Virus record (IMG/VR): IMGVR_UViG_3300041809_003454
Span: 1 to 28,836 of that record
DNA: 28,836 bases
From: a virus
Strand: one strand, 5' to 3'
The position numbers and the translations under genes were made by a program. The notes under the pieces are model-generated. The model ran no database searches, was not told where the DNA came from, and saw nothing but the letters and a program-made list of their open reading frames with translations. Numbering within the stretch: position 1 is the stretch's first letter; each line of letters starts with the position of its first letter. Shown one piece after another: positions 1 to 6,201 of the stretch.

Positions 1-216
1 ATGACCGCGCTTGAACAAGCAACCGAACTCCAGGAGAAAGCCATCCTCATCCTCATGACCGAGCGCGAGATCATCGACGCGCGCCTCACCCAGTTGGGAT
101 ACGGGCAAGAAAAAGCCCCGAACGGTAAACGCCGGGGCAGACCATCTAAGCTCTCTTTCCATTCCGATACGACTCAATCAGGAGCTTCTTTATCTGATTC
201 AGCAGACGCTTCCTGA
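1..216 (+). CDS. Small AT-hook-like basic protein (possibly 5'-truncated by the window edge)
   Basis: This is a 71-residue reading frame starting with ATG at the first base of the window, so a start further upstream cannot be excluded. The N-terminal half is a predicted amphipathic helix rich in Glu, Leu and Ile. Residues 44-50 (RRGRPSK) match the core of an AT-hook minor-groove-binding motif. The tail is Ser/Asp-rich. The last 71 bases overlap the 3' end of the convergent primase-like gene, so part of the C-terminus may be constrained by that gene. A DNA-binding or nucleoid-type role is an inference from one short motif, and no family is recognised. The frame could also be a chance extension past base 145. 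Confidence 0.5.
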   Translation: MTALEQATELQEKAILILMTEREIIDARLTQLGYGQEKAPNGKRRGRPSKLSFHSDTTQSGASLSDSADAS

Positions 217-718
217 GTGCTTCCTCGGTTTCGCCATCGCGCCGTTCAATTGCCTCTTTGAACCACGCGTCCACCTGTTCCATGTACTTGCCCGGAGGCT
301 CCGCCAGGGGCTTGACGCTATCGCTGGCGGGTGTAGAGTCTAGAGAGTCCTTTACAGGTTTCTCTCTGTGAGATTCCGACCCCTGCTCCATGTGAGTGGG
401 GGTTTTGTTTTGTCCGACGCCGTACCAGTCGGCCAGCTTTTGCGCCGCGTCCTTTTCCCGGCAGCCATCCATCAGCGCGACGAAGTTGATGACATCCCCG
501 CCCTTTTTGCCGCCGTTGTTCGCGTTGCAGGAGTCGGAGAAACAGCGCCAGTAGTTCCCGGCCAGAGTGATCGAGAAACTCTTGGAGTTGTCGCCCTGTT
601 TGTGGGTTGGCAGCGGACATGAGCACACGGCGTATTCGCCCTTGAACCGCAAGGGGATCTTGTACCGCGCGAGCACGTCCGTCAGTTTGATTTCCTTGAT
701 GCGCGCAAAGTCGAGCAT
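146..718 (-). CDS. Stand-alone CHC2 zinc-finger (DnaG-type primase N-terminal domain) protein
   Basis: The protein has 190 residues. Residues 32-75 carry a CHC2-type zinc-binding domain: C34-P with H39, a Lys-Ser-Phe segment at 46-48, then C59-F and C64, followed by a Gly-Gly-Asp at 73-75, the usual end of this domain in DnaG. In DnaG this module binds zinc and recognises the template. Here the TOPRIM catalytic core is absent. Residues 100-150 are polar linker and 150-190 a charged helix. The protein is therefore either a primase accessory factor or the first half of a split primase whose other half lies outside the window. It is transcribed leftward from a promoter at 748-775, divergently from the gene at 837. 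The zinc-domain call is firm; the function is inferred. Confidence 0.82.
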   Translation of the reverse strand: MLDFARIKEIKLTDVLARYKIPLRFKGEYAVCSCPLPTHKQGDNSKSFSITLAGNYWRCFSDSCNANNGGKKGGDVINFVALMDGCREKDAAQKLADWYGVGQNKTPTHMEQGSESHREKPVKDSLDSTPASDSVKPLAEPPGKYMEQVDAWFKEAIERRDGETEEALRKRLLNQIKKLLIESYRNGKRA

Positions 719-747
719 ATCGCCCTACCTTTCTTAGTGCCTCTTTA

Positions 748-775
748 AGCGTAGGCAATCGTCGCGATAATTCAA
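748..775 (-). promoter_or_regulatory. Predicted sigma70-type promoter for the CHC2 gene
   Basis: Reading leftward, TTGAAT (770-775) and TACGCT (748-753) are separated by exactly 16 bases. The predicted start lies about 25 bases upstream of the ATG at 718. A TGTGGATAG box lies just upstream (about 782-790). Confidence 0.45.
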
Positions 776-782
776 GGTCCGC

Positions 783-810
783 TATCCACACCCCATAACC
801 TAGCTATAAT
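783..810 (+). promoter_or_regulatory. Predicted promoter with perfect -10 for the gene at 837
   Basis: A perfect TATAAT lies at 805-810. Sixteen bases upstream is only TATCCA (783-788), which belongs to the recurrent CTATCCACACCCC box rather than to a normal -35. The intergenic stretch 719-836 thus holds divergent promoters and otherwise nothing recognisable. Confidence 0.4.
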
Positions 811-836
811 CCTCACGATGTGCTTAGGTTAAAGCA

Positions 837-1001
837 ATGGCAAATCTCCAGAGCTACATCAATAAGTACGGAAGGCGGGAGGGCAAGAAAAAGTACAACG
901 CATGGCACCGCGAATATCGGCAATTAAACATCGAGAAGATGCGCAAGTATTGGAGGACGTATCGCGCGGCCCGCAAGGCCGCTGAAATAGGGGCTAAATA
1001 G
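837..1001 (+). CDS. Small basic protein with YR-rich helical repeats, unknown function
   Basis: This 54-residue protein begins at ATG 837 and ends at TAG 999-1001. It is strongly basic and aromatic, with a recurring pattern of Lys/Arg followed by Tyr or Trp (KKYNAWHREYRQ, then MRKYWRTYRAAR). This pattern resembles the helical DNA-contacting linkers that precede zinc ribbons or HNH domains in many phage nucleases, but no catalytic domain follows. Nucleic-acid binding is an inference from charge and pattern. A perfect -10 box lies 27 bases upstream of the start, and no Shine-Dalgarno sequence is seen. Confidence 0.55.
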   Translation: MANLQSYINKYGRREGKKKYNAWHREYRQLNIEKMRKYWRTYRAARKAAEIGAK

Positions 1002-1027
1002 GGTTATAGAGTTATCCCCAGATTCGC

Positions 1028-1055
1028 TTGACGTGGGTTATAGCTTTGCTACTAT
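1028..1055 (+). promoter_or_regulatory. Strong predicted promoter upstream of the structured RNA leader
   Basis: TTGACG (1028-1033) and TACTAT (1050-1055) are separated by 16 bases. A TTATCCCCA box (1012-1020) lies 7 bases upstream of the -35. Transcription would begin near 1062, about 20 bases before the structured element at 1083-1197. Confidence 0.65.
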
Positions 1056-1082
1056 TAAGGGGCAGTAAGGATGGTTCGTTGA

Positions 1083-1197
1083 TGGGGAGGAAGTAGTAAA
1101 AGGGATTAACGAGTTAATTCCGAGAATGCAGAGAGAGTCAGGCAACGATTAATCCCTGTTGACCTTTCCTCTCGGAATAACTTCTGCTTTCTCCCCA
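1083..1197 (+). ncRNA. Structured leader RNA with a predicted pseudoknot (RNA element 1)
   Basis: Three long complementary pairings are visible. The closing stem pairs 1083-1096 with 1184-1197 (14 bp, two G-U). A second stem pairs 1111-1125 with 1170-1183 (14 bp, one bulged A at 1116) and stacks directly on the first, with no unpaired base between 1183 and 1184. A third helix pairs 1101-1109 with 1149-1157 (9 bp, AGGGATTAA with TTAATCCCT) and crosses the second stem, making an H-type pseudoknot. A competing local hairpin, GGGATTAAC-GA-GTTAATTCC (1102-1121), uses the same strands, so two mutually exclusive folds exist. No known riboswitch or ribozyme core was recognised. Its place between a promoter and a 45-codon gene suggests a cis-regulatory leader or a small RNA. 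Confidence 0.6.
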
Positions 1198-1213
1198 CCA
1201 GCGAGTCATCCAA

Positions 1214-1224
1214 AAAGGTCGAAC
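1214..1224 (+). promoter_or_regulatory. Leader element AAAGGTCG-AAC (copy 1)
   Basis: AAAGGTCGAAC lies between RNA element 1 and the start codon at 1248, 23 bases before the ATG. It is one of six copies in the window, and its function is unknown. Confidence 0.4.
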
Positions 1225-1247
1225 ATATAAACCATTACCTTAGAACC

Positions 1248-1385
1248 ATGAACGAATCGGAATTGATCGGCGACGAGATTTATTCGAATGGAATCTCAAA
1301 GCGCCGCGCACTCATCGAAGCGGTCCTCGGAGCATTGGCAATCGCCGCGTTCGTCGCATTCATGATCTGGTTCGCGTCACTGTAG
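1248..1385 (+). CDS. 45-residue single-pass membrane protein
   Basis: The frame runs from ATG 1248 to TAG 1383-1385. Residues 1-20 are polar and contain Lys18-Arg19-Arg20. Residues 21-44 form one continuous hydrophobic helix (ALIEAVLGALAIAAFVAFMI and beyond), giving an N-in, C-out topology by the positive-inside rule. No family is recognised. It lies directly between two structured RNA elements and has no Shine-Dalgarno sequence. Small early phage membrane peptides of this type often modulate host envelope functions, but nothing here fixes a role. Confidence 0.6.
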   Translation: MNESELIGDEIYSNGISKRRALIEAVLGALAIAAFVAFMIWFASL

Positions 1386-1399
1386 CGAAGAACGGTTGC

Positions 1400-1489
1400 A
1401 TTCGGGAGGGGGTTGGTTCGTCTAAACGAATAATGATGTATACCCCAATCAGCGAGAAGTCAGCAACGGTTCCTCGCACCCTCCCGAAT
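1400..1489 (+). ncRNA. Structured leader RNA (RNA element 2)
   Basis: A perfect 11-bp closing stem pairs 1400-1410 (ATTCGGGAGGG) with 1479-1489. Inside are a 6-bp stem (1411-1416 with 1445-1450, one G-U), a 5-bp hairpin with a CTAA loop (1417-1421 with 1426-1430) and a 5-bp hairpin (1452-1456 with 1473-1477). Element 1 and this one share GTCAG(G)CAACG in the terminal loop of the 3' helix (1137-1147 and 1459-1468), and both have closing stems that contain GGGAGG or GGGGAGG. A small alternative hairpin, CCCGA-ATA-TCGGG (1483-1495), would break the closing stem. It ends 29 bases before the next start codon. Confidence 0.55.
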
Positions 1490-1518
1490 ATCGGGAATAA
1501 ATCTAATCATCAATCACC

Positions 1519-1656
1519 ATGAGCAAAGAACAAATTATGGAGTTGCTCGCCGACGATCAGATGAAACATGGCGAGCCGCCGGACGAAGAGTTGTTGGATT
1601 CGATGTATGACGCATTGGTCGAAAGTGCGCCGAGAGAATATCAGATCGCACATTAA
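1519..1656 (+). CDS. 45-residue acidic protein, unknown
   Basis: The frame runs from ATG 1519 to TAA 1654-1656. The product is acidic, with Asp/Glu-rich helices (residues 2-12 and 21-36) and no Cys or hydrophobic segment. It could be a small inhibitor or DNA mimic, but this is only suggested by charge. It follows RNA element 2 and is separated by one base from the next gene, which points to translational coupling. There is no Shine-Dalgarno sequence, and the leader ATCATCAATCACC is unstructured. Confidence 0.55.
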   Translation: MSKEQIMELLADDQMKHGEPPDEELLDSMYDALVESAPREYQIAH

Positions 1657-1657
1657 G

Positions 1658-1867
1658 ATGACCCAGGACGAGATCATCGAAGCGAACAAGCGGAGTGCCC
1701 AAGACGCGGAGCACGATTGGGCAAAGGAAGAGCGCCGCGTGGAGGTTCGGACCGACGAGCAGTTCGGGTATGTGCCCGGACGACACATCGGGAATCCGGA
1801 GAATTATCCGGGGCAGGAATTGAACGAGATCGAACGGGAGAACGTCGAAGCCTCCCGAAATAAATAA
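1658..1867 (+). CDS. Small charged protein, unknown
   Basis: The product is 69 residues. The start at 1658 is chosen because it lies one base after the preceding stop codon. An upstream ATG at 1568 would overlap the previous gene and add 30 residues of unrelated composition. The N-terminal half is a charged helix (MTQDEIIEANKR onward); the C-terminal half is richer in Gly, Pro and Asn. No family is recognised. It lies 12 bases ahead of the coiled-coil gene and is probably co-transcribed with it. Confidence 0.6.
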   Translation: MTQDEIIEANKRSAQDAEHDWAKEERRVEVRTDEQFGYVPGRHIGNPENYPGQELNEIERENVEASRNK

Positions 1868-1879
1868 CAAATCACATTC

Positions 1880-2761
1880 GTGGAAAACATCACTGAGTTG
1901 GTCAAGTACAGCGTGACGGATGAAGCGCTTGCACAGTATCGCAAGGAGTTCCTTCCGCTCACGGTTAAGGGGTTGGACGATCAGGAGGGATACGAGAAGG
2001 TCAGGGAAGCGCGGCTCTTCATCAAGGGCGAGCGCGTGAACGTGGAGAAGAAGCGCGTCGAGCTGAAAGCACAGAGCCTCGAATATGGCCGCGCGGTAGA
2101 CGCGGAAGCCAAACGCATCACGACCGCAATTGAGGAGATCGAGGGCCACCTCATGGCAGAGCAGAAGAAGATCGACGACGAGAAAGCCCGCATCAAGTTC
2201 GAGAAGGAACAGCGGGAGAAACTCCCGGAGCGCATCGAAAAGCTTGTCGCCATCGGTGTTACCCAGGAAGCCGTCTCAGCCGATGAACTCTTGAAGCTGG
2301 ACGATGCGACATTCTTGGAACTTCTCAACCGGCTCACGGCAGAGAAGCTTGAGAAGCAGCGCATTGCACAGGAAGAAACGGAACGCGCACAGCGCGCCGA
2401 AGCGGAACGGATCGAGGCGGAGAAGAAGGCCATCGAGGACAAGCGGCTTGCCGAAGAGCGCGAGAAGCAACACCAGGCCGAAGTCGAGCAGGCCCGGAAG
2501 GAAGCCGCAGAGCAGGCAAGGATTCAGGCAGAGATCGACGCTAAGCGCAAGGAGGACGAGCGCATCGCAGCCGAGGCAGCGGCCAAAGCCGAAGCGGAAC
2601 GGATCGAGGCGGAACGCCCGGACAAGGAGAAACTCCACGTGTTCGCCGGCACCTTCAGGGCAATTACGTTCCCGGAGGTCACGAGCAAGAAAGCGCAGGC
2701 AAAGGTCGTACGGGTAAAGAAGCTCATCGACGAGATTGTGAGCGAATTGCAGGCAGCGTAG
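1880..2761 (+). CDS. Long coiled-coil protein, DUF1351-like architecture
   Basis: The 293-residue protein uses a GTG start at 1880. Residues 30-110 form helices with the pattern KVREARLFIKGERVNVEKKR, then residues 160-250 form an uninterrupted Ala/Glu/Lys/Arg coiled coil with several near-repeats of AEAERIEAE. Residues 251-293 form a separate, probably globular end. The layout resembles phage DUF1351-type proteins that sit beside recombination and SSB genes. That similarity is from memory of the pattern, not an alignment. Its position directly upstream of an SSB-like gene fits a replication or recombination accessory role. Confidence 0.75.
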   Translation: MENITELVKYSVTDEALAQYRKEFLPLTVKGLDDQEGYEKVREARLFIKGERVNVEKKRVELKAQSLEYGRAVDAEAKRITTAIEEIEGHLMAEQKKIDDEKARIKFEKEQREKLPERIEKLVAIGVTQEAVSADELLKLDDATFLELLNRLTAEKLEKQRIAQEETERAQRAEAERIEAEKKAIEDKRLAEEREKQHQAEVEQARKEAAEQARIQAEIDAKRKEDERIAAEAAAKAEAERIEAERPDKEKLHVFAGTFRAITFPEVTSKKAQAKVVRVKKLIDEIVSELQAA

Positions 2762-2815
2762 CCGGAGCGCATCGAACGCTTCGCATATAAACAAAATCAT
2801 TTCATTTACAAAAGC

Positions 2816-3328
2816 ATGACACTTGCAAAGCAGATCGCAGAGAAGGCGCGTGCGAATGGCGCGATAGCGGATAAGAACCAGTTCTTCAGCGTGACAGACA
2901 AGAAGAAGGTCAACGCCGGAGGAGGGCAGATGGTGGACGTGGAGGTTCCGAACGGTCAGCACCGGGTGAAGATCGTTTCGCAGAAGATCGGCAAGGGAAA
3001 GAGTTTCAACGGCACGGAGCAGGAGGAACTCCAGATGGTCATCTCGGACAACGGCGTGGAAAAGCAGTGGAACATGCCGCTCAAGAACGAGGATGGCAAT
3101 CTGTATTACCTCATCGAGGATTTGGAGGACATCGAGATCGGTGAGGAGTTCTTTGTCGAAGCGTTCAAGCTGAAGAACGGGAAGTATGGCAAGCGGATCA
3201 CAAAGGTCGCTGGGAAGGAATCGGGAGAAAGCATCCCGACCATACAACTCGATGAGCCAACTGGTGAAGAAGATCGTCCAGGATTGGACGAGGGAGCGGA
3301 TATTTCGGTCGAAGACATTCCGTTCTAG
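2816..3328 (+). CDS. Single-stranded DNA-binding-like protein with DIPF tail
   Basis: The protein has 170 residues, close to the usual SSB length. Residues 40-130 look like an all-beta core (alternating hydrophobic strands including VEVPNGQHRVKIV and EEFFVEAFKLKNGKYGKRI), consistent with an OB fold. Residues 145-170 form a low-complexity acidic tail that ends exactly in Glu-Asp-Ile-Pro-Phe. This is the SSB C-terminal tip that docks onto partner proteins such as RecO, PriA and exonuclease I. The OB fold itself is inferred; the tail is seen directly. The last 77 bases overlap the next gene in another frame. There is no Shine-Dalgarno, and the leader (about 2790-2815) is A-rich. Confidence 0.75.
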   Translation: MTLAKQIAEKARANGAIADKNQFFSVTDKKKVNAGGGQMVDVEVPNGQHRVKIVSQKIGKGKSFNGTEQEELQMVISDNGVEKQWNMPLKNEDGNLYYLIEDLEDIEIGEEFFVEAFKLKNGKYGKRITKVAGKESGESIPTIQLDEPTGEEDRPGLDEGADISVEDIPF

Positions 3329-3554
3329 CAAGGACGCGTCGGTCGTATACACGACGACGATCTACTGGGGCGGGACGATGAACAATCCGCACATTACGTG
3401 CACCTGCCCCACGTCCATCTTTCAGCATAAGGCGTGCCACCATGCCGATGAAATGTGGAACGAGTTGAGCAATTTCACGAAGAACGACGTTATTCACCAC
3501 GACGAGATAGTCGCAAAACCGTGGTATCGGGCACCAAAGCATTCAGATCAATAA
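3252..3554 (+). CDS. SWIM zinc-finger protein
   Basis: The frame encodes 100 residues from ATG 3252. The segment at about 53-67 reads CTCPTSIFQHKACHH, matching the CxC-x(n)-CxH signature of SWIM zinc fingers, which bind DNA or proteins. The preceding beta-strands (SVVYTTTIYW) are typical of the SWIM fold. The start lies inside the SSB-like gene, a 77-base overlap. An alternative ATG at 3378 would remove those strands and is less likely. The stop overlaps the ParB start in TAATG, so these two genes are probably translationally coupled. Confidence 0.65.
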   Translation: MSQLVKKIVQDWTRERIFRSKTFRSSKDASVVYTTTIYWGGTMNNPHITCTCPTSIFQHKACHHADEMWNELSNFTKNDVIHHDEIVAKPWYRAPKHSDQ

Positions 3555-4948
3555 TGAACAAATCAACATTCCAAAACGTCAGCGTAAAGGACATTGCAGA
3601 GTCGAAGACCAACCCGCGCGGCACCTCGTTCGAAGGACCGGAGTTCAACGACCTCGTTGCGAGCATCAAGGAAAAGGGCATCATCGTTCCCTTGATCGTT
3701 CGCGCCGTCGAAAAGGGATACGAGCTCGTCGCCGGCAGCCGCCGGTTCCGGGCCGCGCAGAAGTTGAAGTTCACGGAAGTTCCCGCGAACATCCAGGAAC
3801 TCACAGACGCCGAAGCGCAGGAAGTGCAGATCATCGAGAACCTTCAGCGCGCCGATGTACACCCACTTGAAGAAGGTCAGGCGTACTGGAAGCTTGTGGA
3901 GGAATCGCATTACGAGGTTCCATCGGTTGCCGCGAAGGTGGGTAAATCGGAAACGTACGTGCGCCAGAGGATCTTCCTTACCCGGCTTGAAGAGGCCGTT
4001 GCGACGGCATACCGCGAGGGAAAGATGACGGACGGTCATGCAGTGCTCATCGCGCGGCTTTCCGCGAACGACCAGCGCGCTGCGCTCAAGTACGTTACCG
4101 GGCCGTATTCTCCGAGCATCAGCGAACTGAAGGACCACATCGACCGCGAGTTTTATAAGCCCATGGAGTTCCAGCCATGGCTGAAGGATTCCGCCGCGCT
4201 TCTCGCCGTCGGCCCGTGCAAAGAATGCCCACCGAACGTGCCCAGCCTTTTCGGTGCGGTCAAGGAAGGTGCGTGCACGGATCGCAAGTGTTGGAAGCGG
4301 AAGATGGGCAAGTACATCGATTACCGGAAAGAGAAAGACCCGGACCTCGTGCTCATCTCCAAGGAATACAGCTACAGCGTGAGCGGAGAAGATAAGGATG
4401 ATCGCAAGGGCGTCATCACGGCGAATAACTATACGAACGTCGGCCCAAAGGATAAATGCACGAAGGCGGTTCTGGCGCTCGTCGCGAAAGGCCAGGGACT
4501 CGGCTCGCAGATTCGTATCTGCGTCGCCACGGATTGCAAGGTCCATGGCAAGCGCCATTCAGCCTCTTCCCGTTCACTGACCCCGGCGGAGAAAGCGAAG
4601 CGCGAGAAGGAAGCCGCCGCCGCGAAAGCGAAAGAGGAAAAGCGTAAAGCGACCGAGCGCCAGGAGATCGCCGACGCCTTAAAGAAGGTCAAGTGGCCGA
4701 TCACTCGGAAGACGCTTGACGTGCTGTTCGAGTCGGCTTTGGAGGACCCGCGAGACCTTGAAGAGATCCTCATTCGCCGGAACATCGTAATTCCGCAAAG
4801 AGAAGGCGGATACAACGACGAGGAGAAAGGAATCCGCAAAGCGGCAGAGAAGATGAGTGACGTGGAATTGGCCCGGCTCGTGGTCGAGCTCGCTGTCATG
4901 AACACGTGGAACATCGACACTCAGAAGAAACGTATCAAGATGCTCTAG
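3554..4948 (+). CDS. ParB-like DNA-binding protein with cysteine-rich C-terminal region
   Basis: The protein has 464 residues from ATG 3554. The N-terminal ParB/Sulfiredoxin domain shows SKTNPRG at 17-23, the GSRRFRAA box at 61-68 (the nucleotide-contacting GERRxRA motif of ParB) and ENLQRADVHPLEEG near 96-109. A helix-turn-helix follows (VAAKVGKSETYVRQRI, about 130-145). Further on is a Cys cluster, CKECPP...CTDRKCWKRK (about 217-245), as found in many plasmid and phage ParB homologues. A Lys/Ala/Glu-rich coiled coil and a C-terminal helical domain follow. No ParA is seen in the window, so a role in segregation is doubtful. A CTP-dependent DNA clamp or regulator serving replication or packaging is an alternative. 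Confidence 0.88.
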   Translation: MNKSTFQNVSVKDIAESKTNPRGTSFEGPEFNDLVASIKEKGIIVPLIVRAVEKGYELVAGSRRFRAAQKLKFTEVPANIQELTDAEAQEVQIIENLQRADVHPLEEGQAYWKLVEESHYEVPSVAAKVGKSETYVRQRIFLTRLEEAVATAYREGKMTDGHAVLIARLSANDQRAALKYVTGPYSPSISELKDHIDREFYKPMEFQPWLKDSAALLAVGPCKECPPNVPSLFGAVKEGACTDRKCWKRKMGKYIDYRKEKDPDLVLISKEYSYSVSGEDKDDRKGVITANNYTNVGPKDKCTKAVLALVAKGQGLGSQIRICVATDCKVHGKRHSASSRSLTPAEKAKREKEAAAAKAKEEKRKATERQEIADALKKVKWPITRKTLDVLFESALEDPRDLEEILIRRNIVIPQREGGYNDEEKGIRKAAEKMSDVELARLVVELAVMNTWNIDTQKKRIKML

Positions 4949-4950
4949 CC

Positions 4951-5679
4951 ATGAAACTCTATTTAATCGCAGGCAAGCATTACGCAGTATCCGGAGACGA
5001 CCTCTTCGAGAAAGTCCCGGAGTTCGATCCACTTGAGGCACTCGTTGACAACGGGACTATGGTTGCCACCGCGCACATCGTGCCCCCGCTCCCACTCCGG
5101 AAAAAGCCTCTCACGAAAGCGAAGAAGCCGGTCCGTCAATACGTTCCCCAAAAAGGCTACAAGAAAGGAACGTGCGGGAAGTGTGGTCAGGAAGGACATA
5201 GCGCCTGGCATTGCCCGGAGCGCGCGGCGAAGAAGCACGGCGGGTCTGCACCCAAGACCGCGCGAACAACGAAGGTCTTGAATCGGGCGGTAGTGAAAGC
5301 GAAGACGAAATACAACCCGGATGAGATCGTGACACTTGCGCGTCGTGTGGCGAACAAGGGAATGACTCCCCAGGAAGCGGCCGATAAACTCGGCGTGAAT
5401 GTCGGCATGTGGTATTACCTTCGTGGCCGATACGCTAAAGGGGTTCAAGCGGCCAAGAAGGAATCGGCAGAAAAGGTGATCATCACTCCGGATGAGATCC
5501 ATGAGCAAGTAGTCGAATTGCAAAACATGGGTCTCACATCGCTTCGTATCGCGCAAAAGCTGAAGATTCCCCTTTCTATGGTGAACAAGTACTGGCAGAG
5601 AGAAGTCCTTGCACCAGCGACGGAGGAAGATATTTTGGATGCCGAAGACGTGGAGGAAGAAGAAGACGAAACCATTTAA
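4951..5679 (+). CDS. CCHC zinc-knuckle protein with two helix-turn-helix segments
   Basis: The protein has 242 residues from ATG 4951, two bases after the ParB stop. Residues 75-88 are a perfect CX2CX4HX4C zinc knuckle (C75, C78, H83, C88), embedded in a very basic region. Two helix-turn-helix-like segments follow (about 136-158, TPQEAADKLGVNVGMW, and about 188-210, TSLRIAQKLKIPLSMV). The tail from about 222 is almost entirely Asp/Glu. The acidic tail resembles the partner-docking tails of SSB and histone-like proteins. CCHC knuckles bind single-stranded nucleic acid and are unusual in bacterial viruses. The HTH calls are pattern-based. A DNA- or RNA-binding regulator is the best inference. 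Confidence 0.72.
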   Translation: MKLYLIAGKHYAVSGDDLFEKVPEFDPLEALVDNGTMVATAHIVPPLPLRKKPLTKAKKPVRQYVPQKGYKKGTCGKCGQEGHSAWHCPERAAKKHGGSAPKTARTTKVLNRAVVKAKTKYNPDEIVTLARRVANKGMTPQEAADKLGVNVGMWYYLRGRYAKGVQAAKKESAEKVIITPDEIHEQVVELQNMGLTSLRIAQKLKIPLSMVNKYWQREVLAPATEEDILDAEDVEEEEDETI

Positions 5680-5685
5680 CCAACC

Positions 5686-6012
5686 ATGGGAAGCGCCGAT
5701 ACATCACTCTGGGCCTACGCCGAAGCTACCAAGAACCTCGGGGCGAAACAGAAAGCAGTTCTGGACGCCCTCCGGTTCTTCCCGGACGCAACGAACGCGG
5801 AGATCGCCGCGCACCTTGAGTGGCCGGTGAACAGGATCACGCCCAGGATATTGGAACTGCGCACGCTCGACAATCCGCTTGTACTTGAATCATGTCGCCG
5901 CCGGTGCAAAGCAACAGGAGGCATGGCGTGGGCATGGAGGGCAAAGCATCCGGTATTGCCGCCCGCGTTCGAGCCGCCGAAAGAACTTAAACCATTAGAA
6001 CTATTCAAATGA
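5686..6012 (+). CDS. Winged helix-turn-helix protein
   Basis: The product is 108 residues. Residues 18-62 show a winged-HTH pattern: a first helix (AKQKAVLDALRFFP), then TNAEIAAHLEWPVNRITPRILELR, where the recognition helix follows a short turn. The remaining residues form a strand-rich, Trp-containing wing and a proline-rich tail. Its likely role is transcriptional control or DNA binding at an origin. The stop overlaps the next start (ATGA), which suggests coupled translation. There is no Shine-Dalgarno, and the leader is AACCAACC. Confidence 0.7.
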   Translation: MGSADTSLWAYAEATKNLGAKQKAVLDALRFFPDATNAEIAAHLEWPVNRITPRILELRTLDNPLVLESCRRRCKATGGMAWAWRAKHPVLPPAFEPPKELKPLELFK

Positions 6013-6188
6013 ACATTCGCGCTGAGATAAATCACATTATCGTGCAGAAGATGATCCACCGGCAGATCGAGATGGACCGCAAAGGCGTGGGAGACATCGG
6101 GGCCATGAAATCGAAAGAGGATCTCGCGCTGGAGGCGACCGACGAGATAATCGAACTCGTCAAAAAGCAATTCAGGCCAGAGAAATAG
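6009..6188 (+). CDS. Small helical protein, unknown
   Basis: The product is 59 residues, starting within an ATGA overlap with the winged-helix gene. The sequence is almost entirely helical, with a Met/His/Ile-rich first half and an acidic second helix ending in LVKKQF. It has no Cys and no membrane segment. No family is recognised. The overlap and continuous spacing (13 bases to the next gene) show that it belongs to this operon. Confidence 0.6.
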   Translation: MNIRAEINHIIVQKMIHRQIEMDRKGVGDIGAMKSKEDLALEATDEIIELVKKQFRPEK

Positions 6189-6201
6189 AACCAATCCTCC
6201 C

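Noticed and set aside
2276-3352. A 358-residue minus-strand open frame opposite the coiled-coil and SSB-like genes
   Set aside because: Its Leu/Arg-rich composition is the complement of the GAG/AAG-rich plus-strand genes; no recognisable domains.
3563-4558. A 331-residue minus-strand open frame opposite the ParB gene
   Set aside because: Antisense to a clear ParB-like protein, without motifs or promoter.
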